Below the pieces are notes generated by a model, which saw only the letters and a list, made by a program, of their open reading frames with translations, was not told the DNA's origin and did not search any database. Shown piece by piece: positions 1 through 5,930 of a DNA stretch of 14,537 nt. The translations under genes were made by a program, and so were the position numbers. Source of the stretch: an uncultured Porphyromonas sp. (GTDB taxonomy: Bacteria > Bacteroidota > Bacteroidia > Bacteroidales > Porphyromonadaceae); assembly GCF_938023125.1 (NCBI RefSeq), contig NZ_CALHDW010000009.1, positions 1 through 14,537 on the forward strand, given 5' to 3'. Within the stretch, counting starts at the first letter, position 1, and each line of letters begins with the position of its first letter.

Positions 1-163
1 AGCCCCAGGGTGGTTTTTGTTTATCTAAGCGTTGCACTTACAACTGGAAAATACAGAGGGCTGCTCTTTTGATGAGCAAGAGGCGGCTTAAGCTTTTTCG
101 TTTGTTTTAGAGTTGATATTTGGGGATTTGGGGAATAGTAGGGCGGCTGCGAGCAGTACAGAG

Positions 164-207
164 AAAAAGAGGGGCTGACTTCAGCGGATGGAGTCAGCCC
201 TTTTGTT
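164..207 (-). terminator. Bidirectional intrinsic terminator
   Basis: A 9-bp perfect stem pairs GGGCTGACT (172-180) with AGTCAGCCC (192-200) around an 11-nt loop. It is flanked by an A/G-rich run on the left and TTTTGTT on the right, so it has a U-rich tail in both directions. On the minus strand it lies about 65 nt past the stop of the lipoprotein gene at 273-1133 and should end that transcript. On the plus strand it could end a gene entering from the left edge, whose identity cannot be seen. Confidence 0.75.
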
Positions 208-272
208 ATCTCCGGAAGGGATGTTCTAGCGGAACGTAGTCCTGGAGCGTGGTTCTGCAGAGAAGGAGATGC

Positions 273-1133
273 TTAGCGGCTAATCCGGTCTATGCGGTCG
301 TAGTATACTTCGTCATATTCCCCTTTGCGCCCTTTTAGCTCAACATTCATAGAGCTAATGAGTTTGTCGCTGTCGTGAGGATAGAAAAGAGCCTTGCAGG
401 AGAGGTGAGAATCGTCATAGTTCTCCGTGCTTTCGGATTCTATCTGAAAATCAAGCTTATAGCGAGAGACAACCTCGGGCGGATAGATGGATAAGGATCC
501 CTCTTTCTCCAGTTGCTCTATAAAGTTTGGGGTACCATAAGCTTTTGCTATTTGCTGGAGTGAAGCCTTGTCCACGGGATTCTGGAGGTTCTCATGCGTG
601 TACATAATGTAAAAGTCCACGATAAAGTCCGAATTATCCAGAGCCAAAGGGTGTAAATACTTCTTGAAGTGACCATCTTTCGAAAAGGCAAGCGTGAAGT
701 AAAGACCATCGTCCGTTTCTGGAATAAAAGCCCCTAAGGAGATGTATACCGTTGTATTGGTAATTTGCTCGAGATATGCGTCGGATAATTGGAAGTGATT
801 GTCAAGAGAACTATGTAGACTAGTTTTCGTGAACTCTTCTTTATCGAATAGCACCTCTCCATCTTTTGAAATGCTAACGAGGACCATCTTATCAAACTCG
901 TCGTAACCCTCTATCTTGACATCTGTCTCTGCCTCTTGTATAATGATATGCCAATCGCTATACGTGCTATCGAGGACTGTCTTGAGATTCTTATAGTCAC
1001 GCTCTGTAGTTACTTTATTGGCCTCCTCATCATCTGTTTTCTTACTTCCTTTTTTACAGCCAATGATAAGCCCTGCACTCAAAACGGAGAGCAGTAGGAG
1101 CGTTAATGCCCGCATCCTAATGAGAGTCTTCAT
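273..1133 (-). CDS. Lipoprotein of unknown function
   Basis: The 286-residue product is a predicted lipoprotein. A basic N-terminus (K3, R6, R8) precedes a hydrophobic segment (about residues 9-24) and a lipobox ending IIGC, so Cys26 should be lipidated after signal peptidase II cleavage. A charged linker with a DDEE cluster (34-37) follows, then a soluble, probably beta-rich domain of about 240 residues. I do not recognise the family; the size and layout match the many Bacteroidota surface or periplasmic lipoproteins without assigned function. It stands alone: the next gene to the right is divergent, and a terminator lies about 65 nt downstream. A possible -7 box TACATTTG is at 1199-1206. 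The start ATG is the first in frame and gives a complete signal peptide; Met7 is an alternative. The gene call is secure, the function unknown. Confidence 0.85.
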   Translation of the reverse strand: MKTLIRMRALTLLLLSVLSAGLIIGCKKGSKKTDDEEANKVTTERDYKNLKTVLDSTYSDWHIIIQEAETDVKIEGYDEFDKMVLVSISKDGEVLFDKEEFTKTSLHSSLDNHFQLSDAYLEQITNTTVYISLGAFIPETDDGLYFTLAFSKDGHFKKYLHPLALDNSDFIVDFYIMYTHENLQNPVDKASLQQIAKAYGTPNFIEQLEKEGSLSIYPPEVVSRYKLDFQIESESTENYDDSHLSCKALFYPHDSDKLISSMNVELKGRKGEYDEVYYDRIDRISR

Positions 1134-1198
1134 AATACTTTCTATTTGTTGTTTTAAGTTTTCTATAGTATGATTCTTCTTACCTAGGAGAACGGATA

Positions 1199-1206
1199 CA
1201 AATGTA
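1199..1206 (-). promoter_or_regulatory. Possible -7 box for the lipoprotein gene
   Basis: On the minus strand this reads TACATTTG, an exact match to the Bacteroidota -7 consensus TAnnTTTG, 65 nt upstream of the ATG at 1133. No TTTG or TTG lies about 20 bp further upstream, so only half of the promoter is supported. Confidence 0.35.
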
Positions 1207-1300
1207 CTGAATTTGTTTGATAGATAGGGGAATGGGCTCTAATAGCCCAATTTCCTGAAATAGGGTGTGAAAACCTCTTCTGATCTCTCCCGTGAATTTG

Positions 1301-1338
1301 AAGAAAAAATAGCCCTATACTTAGGGGGAGTATAGGGC
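1301..1338 (-). terminator. Orphan minus-strand terminator
   Basis: A perfect 10-bp stem, GCCCTATACT (1312-1321) with AGTATAGGGC (1329-1338), encloses a 7-nt loop. Read on the minus strand it is followed by TATTTTTTCTTC, a good U-tract. The plus-strand side is A/G-rich, so it works only leftward. No minus-strand gene lies between it and the plus-strand gene starting at 1610, so it ends either an unrecognised small RNA or antisense transcript, or is left from a lost gene. Confidence 0.7.
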
Positions 1339-1609
1339 AGAAAGAAAAAGTTTCTCGGGCAGCAGCGGAAAAATTCTAGGGCTACAATTTGGAAAGTTCT
1401 AGGCTGAAAATCATGCTAACCTAGGGCAAGAGGAATATTGTATTTGATGGAGGGTGATTCTTTTGAAAGCTTATGGTACCTTTGTTACATCTGTTGCGAA
1501 TTACGGAGTAGAGTTAGCACGGCTTAGGTGTATCTAGTTCGTATTGACCACTAGTAGCCCAAAGAGGGGTGTTTACCGACAATGAAACTTATATGAAAAA
1601 GATTGTGTT

Positions 1610-2035
1610 ATGAAAAAGTTATTGCACCTATTGGGATTAATTACGTTGTCCCTAGTTATAGGATGGGGATTATGCTCTTGCGAAGAGCGTGCTCCAGATA
1701 TGACGAAAAAAGAGATGGATGTGCGCCTTTTGGGCACGTGGACTATTCTAGAGCCCAACGAAACAGAAGTGCACCCAAAGGAAAAGACAATAACATTCCA
1801 TCCTGATGGGTCATGTATTGGCTTTCACTACCCGGGAGGAAAAAGGCTCTTCTACACAGAGGATAATAGCCGCTTATTCATCTTCGTATATGGATCCGGA
1901 TTAAAGCTATCTAATTGGACTTATGAGCGCTTCTACAAGATTGTTGGAGATAAGCTATTTATTTGGGGAGCGAAAGAAGATATGATTGCAGACAAATACG
2001 AGACTGCGATGTCTTATTCCAAAACGCTCAAATGA
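1610..2035 (+). CDS. Small lipocalin-like lipoprotein
   Basis: The 141-residue product begins with KK, a hydrophobic segment (about 5-20) and a lipobox LCSC, making Cys24 the likely lipidated residue, followed by acidic E25-E26. The mature part carries a pattern seen in bacterial lipocalin-like domains: LLGTWTI near residue 40, TITFHPDGSC in the next strands, then alternating strands ending with KIVGDKLFIW. The family would be a small beta-barrel that may bind a hydrophobic ligand; ligand and role here are unknown. ATG 1610 is chosen because it gives a full signal peptide; nearby upstream ATGs (1582, 1593) are out of frame. The next gene starts 85 nt after its stop on the same strand, so co-transcription is plausible. 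The lipoprotein call is firm, the lipocalin-like fold an inference from motif spacing. Confidence 0.75.
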   Translation: MKKLLHLLGLITLSLVIGWGLCSCEERAPDMTKKEMDVRLLGTWTILEPNETEVHPKEKTITFHPDGSCIGFHYPGGKRLFYTEDNSRLFIFVYGSGLKLSNWTYERFYKIVGDKLFIWGAKEDMIADKYETAMSYSKTLK

Positions 2036-2120
2036 AGGCGTCCTTTTACTTCTCTACAATGTGATTTTGTCAGTTACCCTATTGCGAAGAGGAGGTCTAT
2101 CTCTCCATAGAACTTTTAAT

Positions 2121-2711
2121 ATGATATCTAGCGATTTTATTCTAAATCATTTTTCGGCAGGTACCCTGACGATAGTAAAAGGTGCTCCGGCTGTTGGCAA
2201 AACAGCGTTTGCTATTTCGGTGGCTTTACGTTTAGCTCAGAGCACTCGAAGGGTTCTCTATTTCTCGCTTGAGATGAGTCAATCGCGGCTTGTTGATAGA
2301 ATGAAACTTCAGATAGAAGAGGATGAGTTGCAGGTTCTAAAGAGTAGAATCGACATTGATGATACGCTACAAATTAGCTTAGATCAAATCCGTAGCAAAC
2401 TCGAAAGAACATCTGTTGACTACGTGCTTGTGGACTATATCCAGCTCTTGAGTCCATCCTCTCTTGCGACGTCTCGAAAGGAGGAGCTCATATCCATTTT
2501 GCAAGACTTGAGGCTAATGGCAGAAGAGTTCCATGTTGCTATTGTCGGATTGTTTCAGCTACCCAAATGTTTTGGTATGGGTGAATCCCACAACGACCTC
2601 AATAACTCGGATAGTGATGACGACGCTGCTGTGGATATACCTGGAATCAACGTCGGCTTGATAGATAGGGACGGGAAATACACCTCCGTTGCATCGCCTT
2701 TTTCTTCTTAG
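2121..2711 (+). CDS. Stand-alone DnaB-type RecA-fold ATPase, eroded C-terminal motif
   Basis: The 196-residue protein matches the ATPase core of replicative DnaB helicases without the N-terminal primase-interacting domain. In order: Walker A GAPAVGKT (21-28), the FSLEM motif with the likely catalytic Glu51 (48-52), Walker B VDYIQLL (104-110), and GLFQLPK (143-149) where helicases have a motif like LSQLNR. The next helicase motif, normally DLRESGxIEQDAD with an arginine finger, aligns with DLNNSDSDDDAAVD (159-172): its arginine is gone and the stretch is very acidic. The C-terminal end is short. It should bind ATP, but unwinding or normal hexamer function is doubtful. The frame is open back to 1986, overlapping the previous gene, but ATG 2121 starts just before the conserved domain and matches its usual beginning. 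Role unknown; a regulator, a helicase-interacting protein or a decaying gene are all possible. Confidence 0.75.
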   Translation: MISSDFILNHFSAGTLTIVKGAPAVGKTAFAISVALRLAQSTRRVLYFSLEMSQSRLVDRMKLQIEEDELQVLKSRIDIDDTLQISLDQIRSKLERTSVDYVLVDYIQLLSPSSLATSRKEELISILQDLRLMAEEFHVAIVGLFQLPKCFGMGESHNDLNNSDSDDDAAVDIPGINVGLIDRDGKYTSVASPFSS

Positions 2712-2776
2712 TCCGATAAAAAGAGGGTGGGGATGCAAACGAGATGTACTCAAAATCAGAGGGGATTTTAGGAGAC

Positions 2777-2819
2777 AAAGCCCACGTTGCAAACATTGCA
2801 GCGTGGGCTTTTCTTTTTT
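2777..2819 (+). terminator. Intrinsic terminator after the mini-DnaB gene
   Basis: The stem AAAGCCCACG (2777-2786) pairs perfectly with CGTGGGCTTT (2802-2811) and extends inward by a T-G wobble and TGC/GCA. It is followed by TTCTTTTTTG. It lies 65 nt past the stop at 2711 and should end the plus-strand transcript of the two genes before it. Confidence 0.85.
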
Positions 2820-2845
2820 GTAGTATTGTCCCCAATGAAATGTAA

Positions 2846-2933
2846 TCTCTTGAAAGCTCATTAGGAATCCCGAGAAAGCACATTAGCCTTTTCTCGAAAG
2901 CTCATTAGGAATCTCTTGAGACTGTATTATGAA
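2846..2933. repeat. 22-bp tandem direct repeat, four units
   Basis: Four consecutive 22-base units start at 2846, 2868, 2890 and 2912. Units 1 and 3 share the 18-base core GAAAGCTCATTAGGAATC exactly (2852-2869 and 2896-2913). Unit 2 keeps GAAAGCACATTAG at the same register. Unit 4 matches unit 1 at 16 of 22 positions. There are no spacers, so this is not a CRISPR array, and a 22-base period cannot encode a repeated peptide in one frame. Confidence 0.8.
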
Positions 2934-3150
2934 GTTCTAGGAGAAGACCCTGCACATTTTCAACTGCTCGGTGGATTCTTTCTTGTCGGGAGGCTTTTGT
3001 TTGTAAGGCTGGCTTTAGAGGTCGGTATTTGGATGGAGAGAAATGCTAACATAATAGGGCATTCATTGCCAGAACGTAAAACTACGCTCAAATCATAGAT
3101 CAAAAGATTGCAAGAGAGAAGGAAAAGGACGGATGAAGTCAAGGTATAGA

Positions 3151-3195
3151 TTTGTTATAGAAAAGAGCTTATTCCCAGAATGGAACAAGCCCTTT
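3151..3195 (-). terminator. Terminator of the DJ-1/PfpI gene
   Basis: On the minus strand AAAGGGCTTGTTCC pairs with GGAATAAGCTCTTT along 14 positions, two of them G-U wobbles, around a 6-nt loop (3176-3181). A U-containing tail (TCTATAAC) follows. On the plus strand the wobbles become A-C mismatches, so the structure is oriented for the minus-strand gene ending at 3207. Confidence 0.6.
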
Positions 3196-3206
3196 CCTAT
3201 ATACTA

Positions 3207-3800
3207 TTATCTCATAAATCCATTCTTGTAGAAATCATACCACATGGCAATCTTTTCCGGACTATTCGCTTTTAGTAATAGAAGCATCTCACGAGTGAAT
3301 TCTAAGTGTCCTAGCCCATTTGCCGTAATGATGTTTCTATCACTGACGGCTTGTGCTTCTACATATCCCTCTTCATTTGTGTATTTTTCACCACCCCAGA
3401 GTTTGAGTTGGTCAAGGCCATTGCCTGTATGTTTTACATTGTTGAGAAATCCGTGCGAACATAAGAACGAAGCACCATTGCATATTGCCCCTATGATTTT
3501 GTTTTTGTCCAAAGCCTCCTGTACCAATGGTGTAACAAGTTCTGCTTCTAATGCATCCCAATGGTTACCTCCGATAAGTATCAAGGCTGCGTAATCTTTC
3601 GGCATATTCTCGAAAGAATAATCGGGCAAGGTTCTGAAACCTCCGATGGAACGGACTGCGTCCGATGTCGGGGCAATGGTATGCACTTCGTATTTTATTT
3701 CACCGCCCGGTATCACGCCCACATGAAGAGCCGTGGAGAGAAAAGCTCCCTCCCAATCTGTGTATTCATTTAATAGGATGAATAAAACTTTCTGTTTCAT
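3207..3800 (-). CDS. DJ-1/PfpI family protein (class I glutamine amidotransferase-like)
   Basis: The 197-residue protein has the DJ-1/PfpI flavodoxin-like fold. Seen directly: an N-terminal strand KVLFILL, the conserved acidic Glu17, the loop LILIGG (73-78), and the nucleophile elbow GAICNGA (104-110) with Cys107 as predicted active-site cysteine. A HGFLNN segment and a C-terminal helix follow, giving a normal length. Members include proteases, glyoxalases, chaperones and stress proteins; the CNGA elbow and overall pattern resemble the YdeA-like type 1 amidotransferase branch, whose substrates are not established. The frame stays open upstream to 4010, into the next gene, but ATG 3800 directly precedes the first strand. 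It lies 100 nt after the DUF4294 gene with no clear promoter between, and has its own terminator. The family is sure, the biochemical role not. Confidence 0.88.
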   Translation of the reverse strand: MKQKVLFILLNEYTDWEGAFLSTALHVGVIPGGEIKYEVHTIAPTSDAVRSIGGFRTLPDYSFENMPKDYAALILIGGNHWDALEAELVTPLVQEALDKNKIIGAICNGASFLCSHGFLNNVKHTGNGLDQLKLWGGEKYTNEEGYVEAQAVSDRNIITANGLGHLEFTREMLLLLKANSPEKIAMWYDFYKNGFMR

Positions 3801-3900
3801 CGATGTATATTTTTTAGTTCGAAAAGTTGATTGCCAGTTTGTACGTGAACAGTATTCGTGGATTAGACAAATACCATTCTTATGAATGAGAGGTCGGCTC

Positions 3901-4527
3901 TTACAGCTGCTTGTGCTCCACGAGATAAATGATGCGTTCGGTAAGAGCATCTTCTTGATTGAAGCGTGGATCATACTTGCTTTTGAGGTCTCCCCCATAG
4001 AAGCCGGCAAAGATATTGTACATAGAGGCTTTTAACCCTCCGTAGAAGGCCTTGATGAGTTCGTATCCGGTGCTGCACGATTGCCTATCCATTAGCTTAA
4101 TAAGCAGAAGTCCTTGCCGGAGCGTGAGTTTCTTCATGATTGGTTTATATTCTTCTACCAAATCGCGTTCTATTCGGTCGAGATGGCGATCTCTAGCGCG
4201 ATCGTTGGGTAGCGTTTCCAGGTATTCGTAGGTCTCTATCATGATGGCCGTAAGCTTTTTAGCGTAGGGCAGTACCTTCTTTACATCGCGTATTTGTCGC
4301 CAATTAGCATTTTGCTCTTCGATGGTAAGGGGGGCAAAGCGTAGACGATAGTGGTGCTGAACGGTTATCTGTGGCAGGGCAGCATAGTACGTGGTATCGC
4401 TATTAGCCACCCTAGGTTGTAGAGTGACGCTATCGGCTGCCTTTGTGTCAAAGATGTTCTGAGCTTGAGTTTGGCACGAGAGGAAGAGAAGTAAAAGGGA
4501 GTAGAGGAGGTGTCTATATTGTTTCAT
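3901..4527 (-). CDS. DUF4294 family exported protein
   Basis: The 208-residue product fits DUF4294, a family of unknown function largely confined to Bacteroidota. Conserved-looking stretches are RDVKKVLPYAK (80-90), KLTLRQGLLLIKLMDRQ (133-149), TGYELIK (153-159) and LKSKYDP (181-187). The N-terminus is a signal peptide (hydrophobic residues 8-17), with probable signal peptidase I cleavage after TQA near residue 22. A cysteine at 18 follows FLS, but the preceding residues are a poor lipobox. The product is thus predicted periplasmic or surface-exposed. The frame is open upstream to 4647, but ATG 4527 gives the signal peptide. A -7-like box TAAGTTTG lies at 4552-4559. No enzymatic motif is visible. 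Confidence 0.85.
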   Translation of the reverse strand: MKQYRHLLYSLLLLFLSCQTQAQNIFDTKAADSVTLQPRVANSDTTYYAALPQITVQHHYRLRFAPLTIEEQNANWRQIRDVKKVLPYAKKLTAIMIETYEYLETLPNDRARDRHLDRIERDLVEEYKPIMKKLTLRQGLLLIKLMDRQSCSTGYELIKAFYGGLKASMYNIFAGFYGGDLKSKYDPRFNQEDALTERIIYLVEHKQL

Positions 4528-4551
4528 CGTAGTGTGCTTTATATTGTGGAG

Positions 4552-4559
4552 CAAACTTA
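4552..4559 (-). promoter_or_regulatory. Possible -7 box for the DUF4294 gene
   Basis: The minus strand reads TAAGTTTG, matching TAnnTTTG, 24 nt upstream of the ATG at 4527. No -33 TTTG is visible at the expected distance. A terminator directly upstream (4596-4645) separates this gene from the flavodoxin operon, so a promoter is expected here. Confidence 0.45.
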
Positions 4560-4595
4560 CCACATTTTTTGCGACTAACGGCCTAGTTCTATCTC

Positions 4596-4645
4596 TTAAA
4601 AAGGAAGTTACCCCTTCTCCACCATAATGATGAAGAGGGGGTAAC
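4596..4645 (-). terminator. Terminator of the flavodoxin-DUF2023 operon
   Basis: A 12-bp stem (4607-4618 with 4634-4645, one G-T pair) has GTTACCCC pairing with GGGGTAAC at its base and a 15-nt loop. Read leftward it is followed by TTCCTTTTTAAG. It lies about 70 nt past the DUF2023 stop. Confidence 0.7.
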
Positions 4646-4713
4646 ACTCTCTACTAAAAACATTCCAATCTAATGAGAAGTCCTCCGAGAGGAGCTCTCA
4701 ACGATCTTTGCGC

Positions 4714-5130
4714 TCAGATGTTTGTGTATATGAGCATGGGTTGTTCGCTCGCCTTGCGCACGCTCTCGGCGTGTTCCACTCTCTTGCAGTACCGCTCGCA
4801 TTGGCGGCAAAGATCGTATCCCAACAAGGCTCCCAAGATAAAATCTTCCTCCGGGGAGAGACTATTTAGGGGGCGTTCGTGCAGGAATTTCTTGAGGGTT
4901 CTGAGGCATTCGCTGCGCCCAAAAAAGATATTTACACAGCTTTTGTTGGGCACGGGTTGCACGAAGTACTCAATCTCTCTATGGTTGAGCTTGCCTAGGG
5001 CAAGGGGAGTATACTCTTCACTAATAGTATAAAGCACGAGGTTACGTACTCCTTTTTCGTACTCATACACGAGGTGCGAAAACACCTTCATGTCGGCATC
5101 AAGAGCCTGAGTTGCGATGATCTCTTCCAT
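4714..5130 (-). CDS. DUF2023 family protein, flavodoxin-associated
   Basis: The 138-residue protein matches DUF2023, small proteins found in Bacteroidota and Campylobacterota, often beside flavodoxin genes (in Helicobacter pylori next to fldA). Visible features are MKVFSHLVYEYEKG (14-27), VNIFFG (66-71) and PEEDFILGALLGYDL (93-107). A cysteine cluster C108-x2-C111-x3-C115 follows, plus C65 and C75. There is no signal peptide or membrane segment, so it is cytoplasmic. It starts 39 nt after the flavodoxin stop with no promoter between, so the two are probably co-transcribed. Start choice is uncertain: the family usually begins at MKVF, which would be ATG 5091, while ATG 5130 adds 13 residues. 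Function is unknown; flavodoxin maturation, regulation or redox partnering is an inference from linkage. Confidence 0.82.
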   Translation of the reverse strand: MEEIIATQALDADMKVFSHLVYEYEKGVRNLVLYTISEEYTPLALGKLNHREIEYFVQPVPNKSCVNIFFGRSECLRTLKKFLHERPLNSLSPEEDFILGALLGYDLCRQCERYCKRVEHAESVRKASEQPMLIYTNI

Positions 5131-5169
5131 ATCAGATAACCTTTTGGTGCAAAAGAGATAGAGCGAATA

Positions 5170-5673
5170 TTAGAGGTTGGGTTGGAGAGCAGCTACCCAG
5201 TTGTCGATGCGGTCGCTTGTCTTGTCCGACTCGTTAATTTCGTCGATGAGGAGGCCAATGAGCTTACCACCCTGCTCGCAACGAGTTTCGTCGTAGCCGT
5301 AGTCTTCGGCAGCAACTTCGCCAATGAAGGTGCAGCTTGTGCCTTCCATCTCTTCTTTGATGGTAGCGAGGGCGTCGCAGAATGTATCGCTATATGAGGA
5401 AGAATCACCGCAACCGAAGAGACCCACGCACTTGCCGGCGAGGTTTTGTCCCTTAGCCTTGGGGAGGAAGCTTTCCCAATCGTCTTGTAGGTCGCCCATA
5501 CCCCAAGTGGAACTACCGAGGAGTAGAACATCATAATTTGCCATAGAAGCAGCGTCTGCGGAAGCTACGTCGTGAATGTCTGCTGCATCCACACCGAGAC
5601 GCTTAGCTATGGTTTTTGTTACATCGGCAGTCGTACCACTTGAGGATCCAAAGTAAATACCAATCTTTTTCAT
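5170..5673 (-). CDS. fldA: Flavodoxin (long-chain)
   Basis: The 167-residue protein is a long-chain flavodoxin, a cytoplasmic FMN-carrying one-electron shuttle that can replace ferredoxin, for example with pyruvate:ferredoxin oxidoreductase. Seen directly: KIGIYFGS then the FMN phosphate loop SSSGTT (10-15); the first stacking loop SSTWGMGDL with Trp57; the second loop CGDSSSY (88-94) with Tyr94; and the extra long-chain insertion around EVAAEDYGYDETR (119-131). Length is typical. It heads a two-gene unit with the DUF2023 gene 39 nt downstream and is preceded by a full Bacteroidota promoter (5715-5745). The start ATG sits directly before the first strand. Identity is very secure; specific redox partners cannot be told from sequence. 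Confidence 0.95.
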   Translation of the reverse strand: MKKIGIYFGSSSGTTADVTKTIAKRLGVDAADIHDVASADAASMANYDVLLLGSSTWGMGDLQDDWESFLPKAKGQNLAGKCVGLFGCGDSSSYSDTFCDALATIKEEMEGTSCTFIGEVAAEDYGYDETRCEQGGKLIGLLIDEINESDKTSDRIDNWVAALQPNL

Positions 5674-5714
5674 CGTTTGTGTCTATTAATTTCTAACATT
5701 ACTAGTTTACGGCG

Positions 5715-5745
5715 CAAAGTTAGAGACTCCGGAATAGCCGTACAA
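5715..5745 (-). promoter_or_regulatory. Flavodoxin operon promoter
   Basis: On the minus strand a -33 element TTG (5743-5745) and a -7 element TAACTTTG (5715-5722) are separated by 20 bp, the expected Bacteroidota sigma-ABfr arrangement. The leader to ATG 5673 would be about 35 nt. Confidence 0.65.
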
Positions 5746-5821
5746 TCACCATTTATAGGGGCTGAGAGGACTTTTTTATCGCAAATAGTAGTGATATTAA
5801 CCTGAAAGAGGGCTTAGGGGG

Positions 5822-5858
5822 ATAAGATTAGAGGCGACTACGCAATGTAGCCGCCTCT
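5822..5858 (-). terminator. Probable terminator downstream of pgl
   Basis: AGAGGCG-CTAC (5830-5841) pairs with GTAG-CGCCTCT (5847-5858). The single internal position is an A-C mismatch on the plus strand but a G-U wobble on the minus strand, favouring minus orientation. The tail (AATCTTATCC) is only moderately U-rich. It lies about 70 nt past the pgl stop and ends the presumed transporter-pepT-pgl operon. Confidence 0.55.
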
Positions 5859-5930
5859 TTGTATAGGGGGAGTAGTCTCGCCTCCCTAGGTATATCAGGA
5901 GTATTGGGGATGCCCCCTCTCCCTTAGGGA

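Larger units (their letters stand above)
1134..1609. other. 476-base intergenic gap between divergent genes
   Basis: No convincing gene is seen on either strand. The gap holds the possible -7 box at 1199-1206, a weak hairpin (GGGCT/AGCCC, 1234-1248), a strong minus-oriented terminator (1301-1338) with no gene feeding it, and an imperfect repeated stretch at about 1369-1411 in which TTCTAGGGCTACAATTT is echoed by TTCTAGGCTGAAAAT. No clear promoter for the plus-strand gene at 1610 was found. Confidence 0.6.
2712..3206. other. 495-base intergenic gap between convergent genes
   Basis: This gap lies between the plus-strand ATPase gene and the minus-strand DJ-1 family gene. It holds the plus-strand terminator (2777-2819), the 22-bp tandem repeats (2846-2933) and the minus-strand terminator (3151-3195). 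The part from about 2934 to 3150 has short open frames on both strands but none with a recognisable protein, a good start or a conserved motif. Its segment near 3043 (ATGCTAAC followed by TAGGGCA) resembles one at about 1413-1428, hinting at a dispersed intergenic repeat. Confidence 0.6.

Noticed and set aside
1..72. Possible C-terminal end of a gene entering from the left edge (23 codons open on the plus strand, stop at 70-72)
   Set aside because: The stretch is too short to recognise. The plus-capable terminator about 90 nt further on is compatible with it but does not prove it.
1234..1248. GGGCT/AGCCC hairpin as a terminator
   Set aside because: The stem is only about five pairs with no U-tract on either strand.
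1447..1527. 26-codon plus-strand frame starting ATGGAGGGTG
   Set aside because: It is too short, without family resemblance, promoter or conserved motif; another equally short open frame exists in the same place.
1986..2120. Upstream extension of the mini-DnaB reading frame
   Set aside because: These 45 codons overlap the end of the preceding lipoprotein gene, lack helicase N-domain features and read like non-coding sequence; ATG 2121 fits the domain start.
2846..2933. CRISPR array
   Set aside because: The units follow each other without unique spacers, are only 22 bases long and degenerate quickly, and no cas gene is in the window.
2916..3098. 60-codon open frame on the plus strand with a hydrophobic middle part
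   Set aside because: It needs a TTG start inside the tandem repeat, matches no family I recognise, lies after a strong terminator with no promoter, and overlaps an equally long open frame on the other strand.
3801..4010. 70-codon N-terminal extension of the DJ-1/PfpI protein
   Set aside because: It runs through the intergenic spacer and the end of the DUF4294 gene and precedes the natural first strand of the fold.
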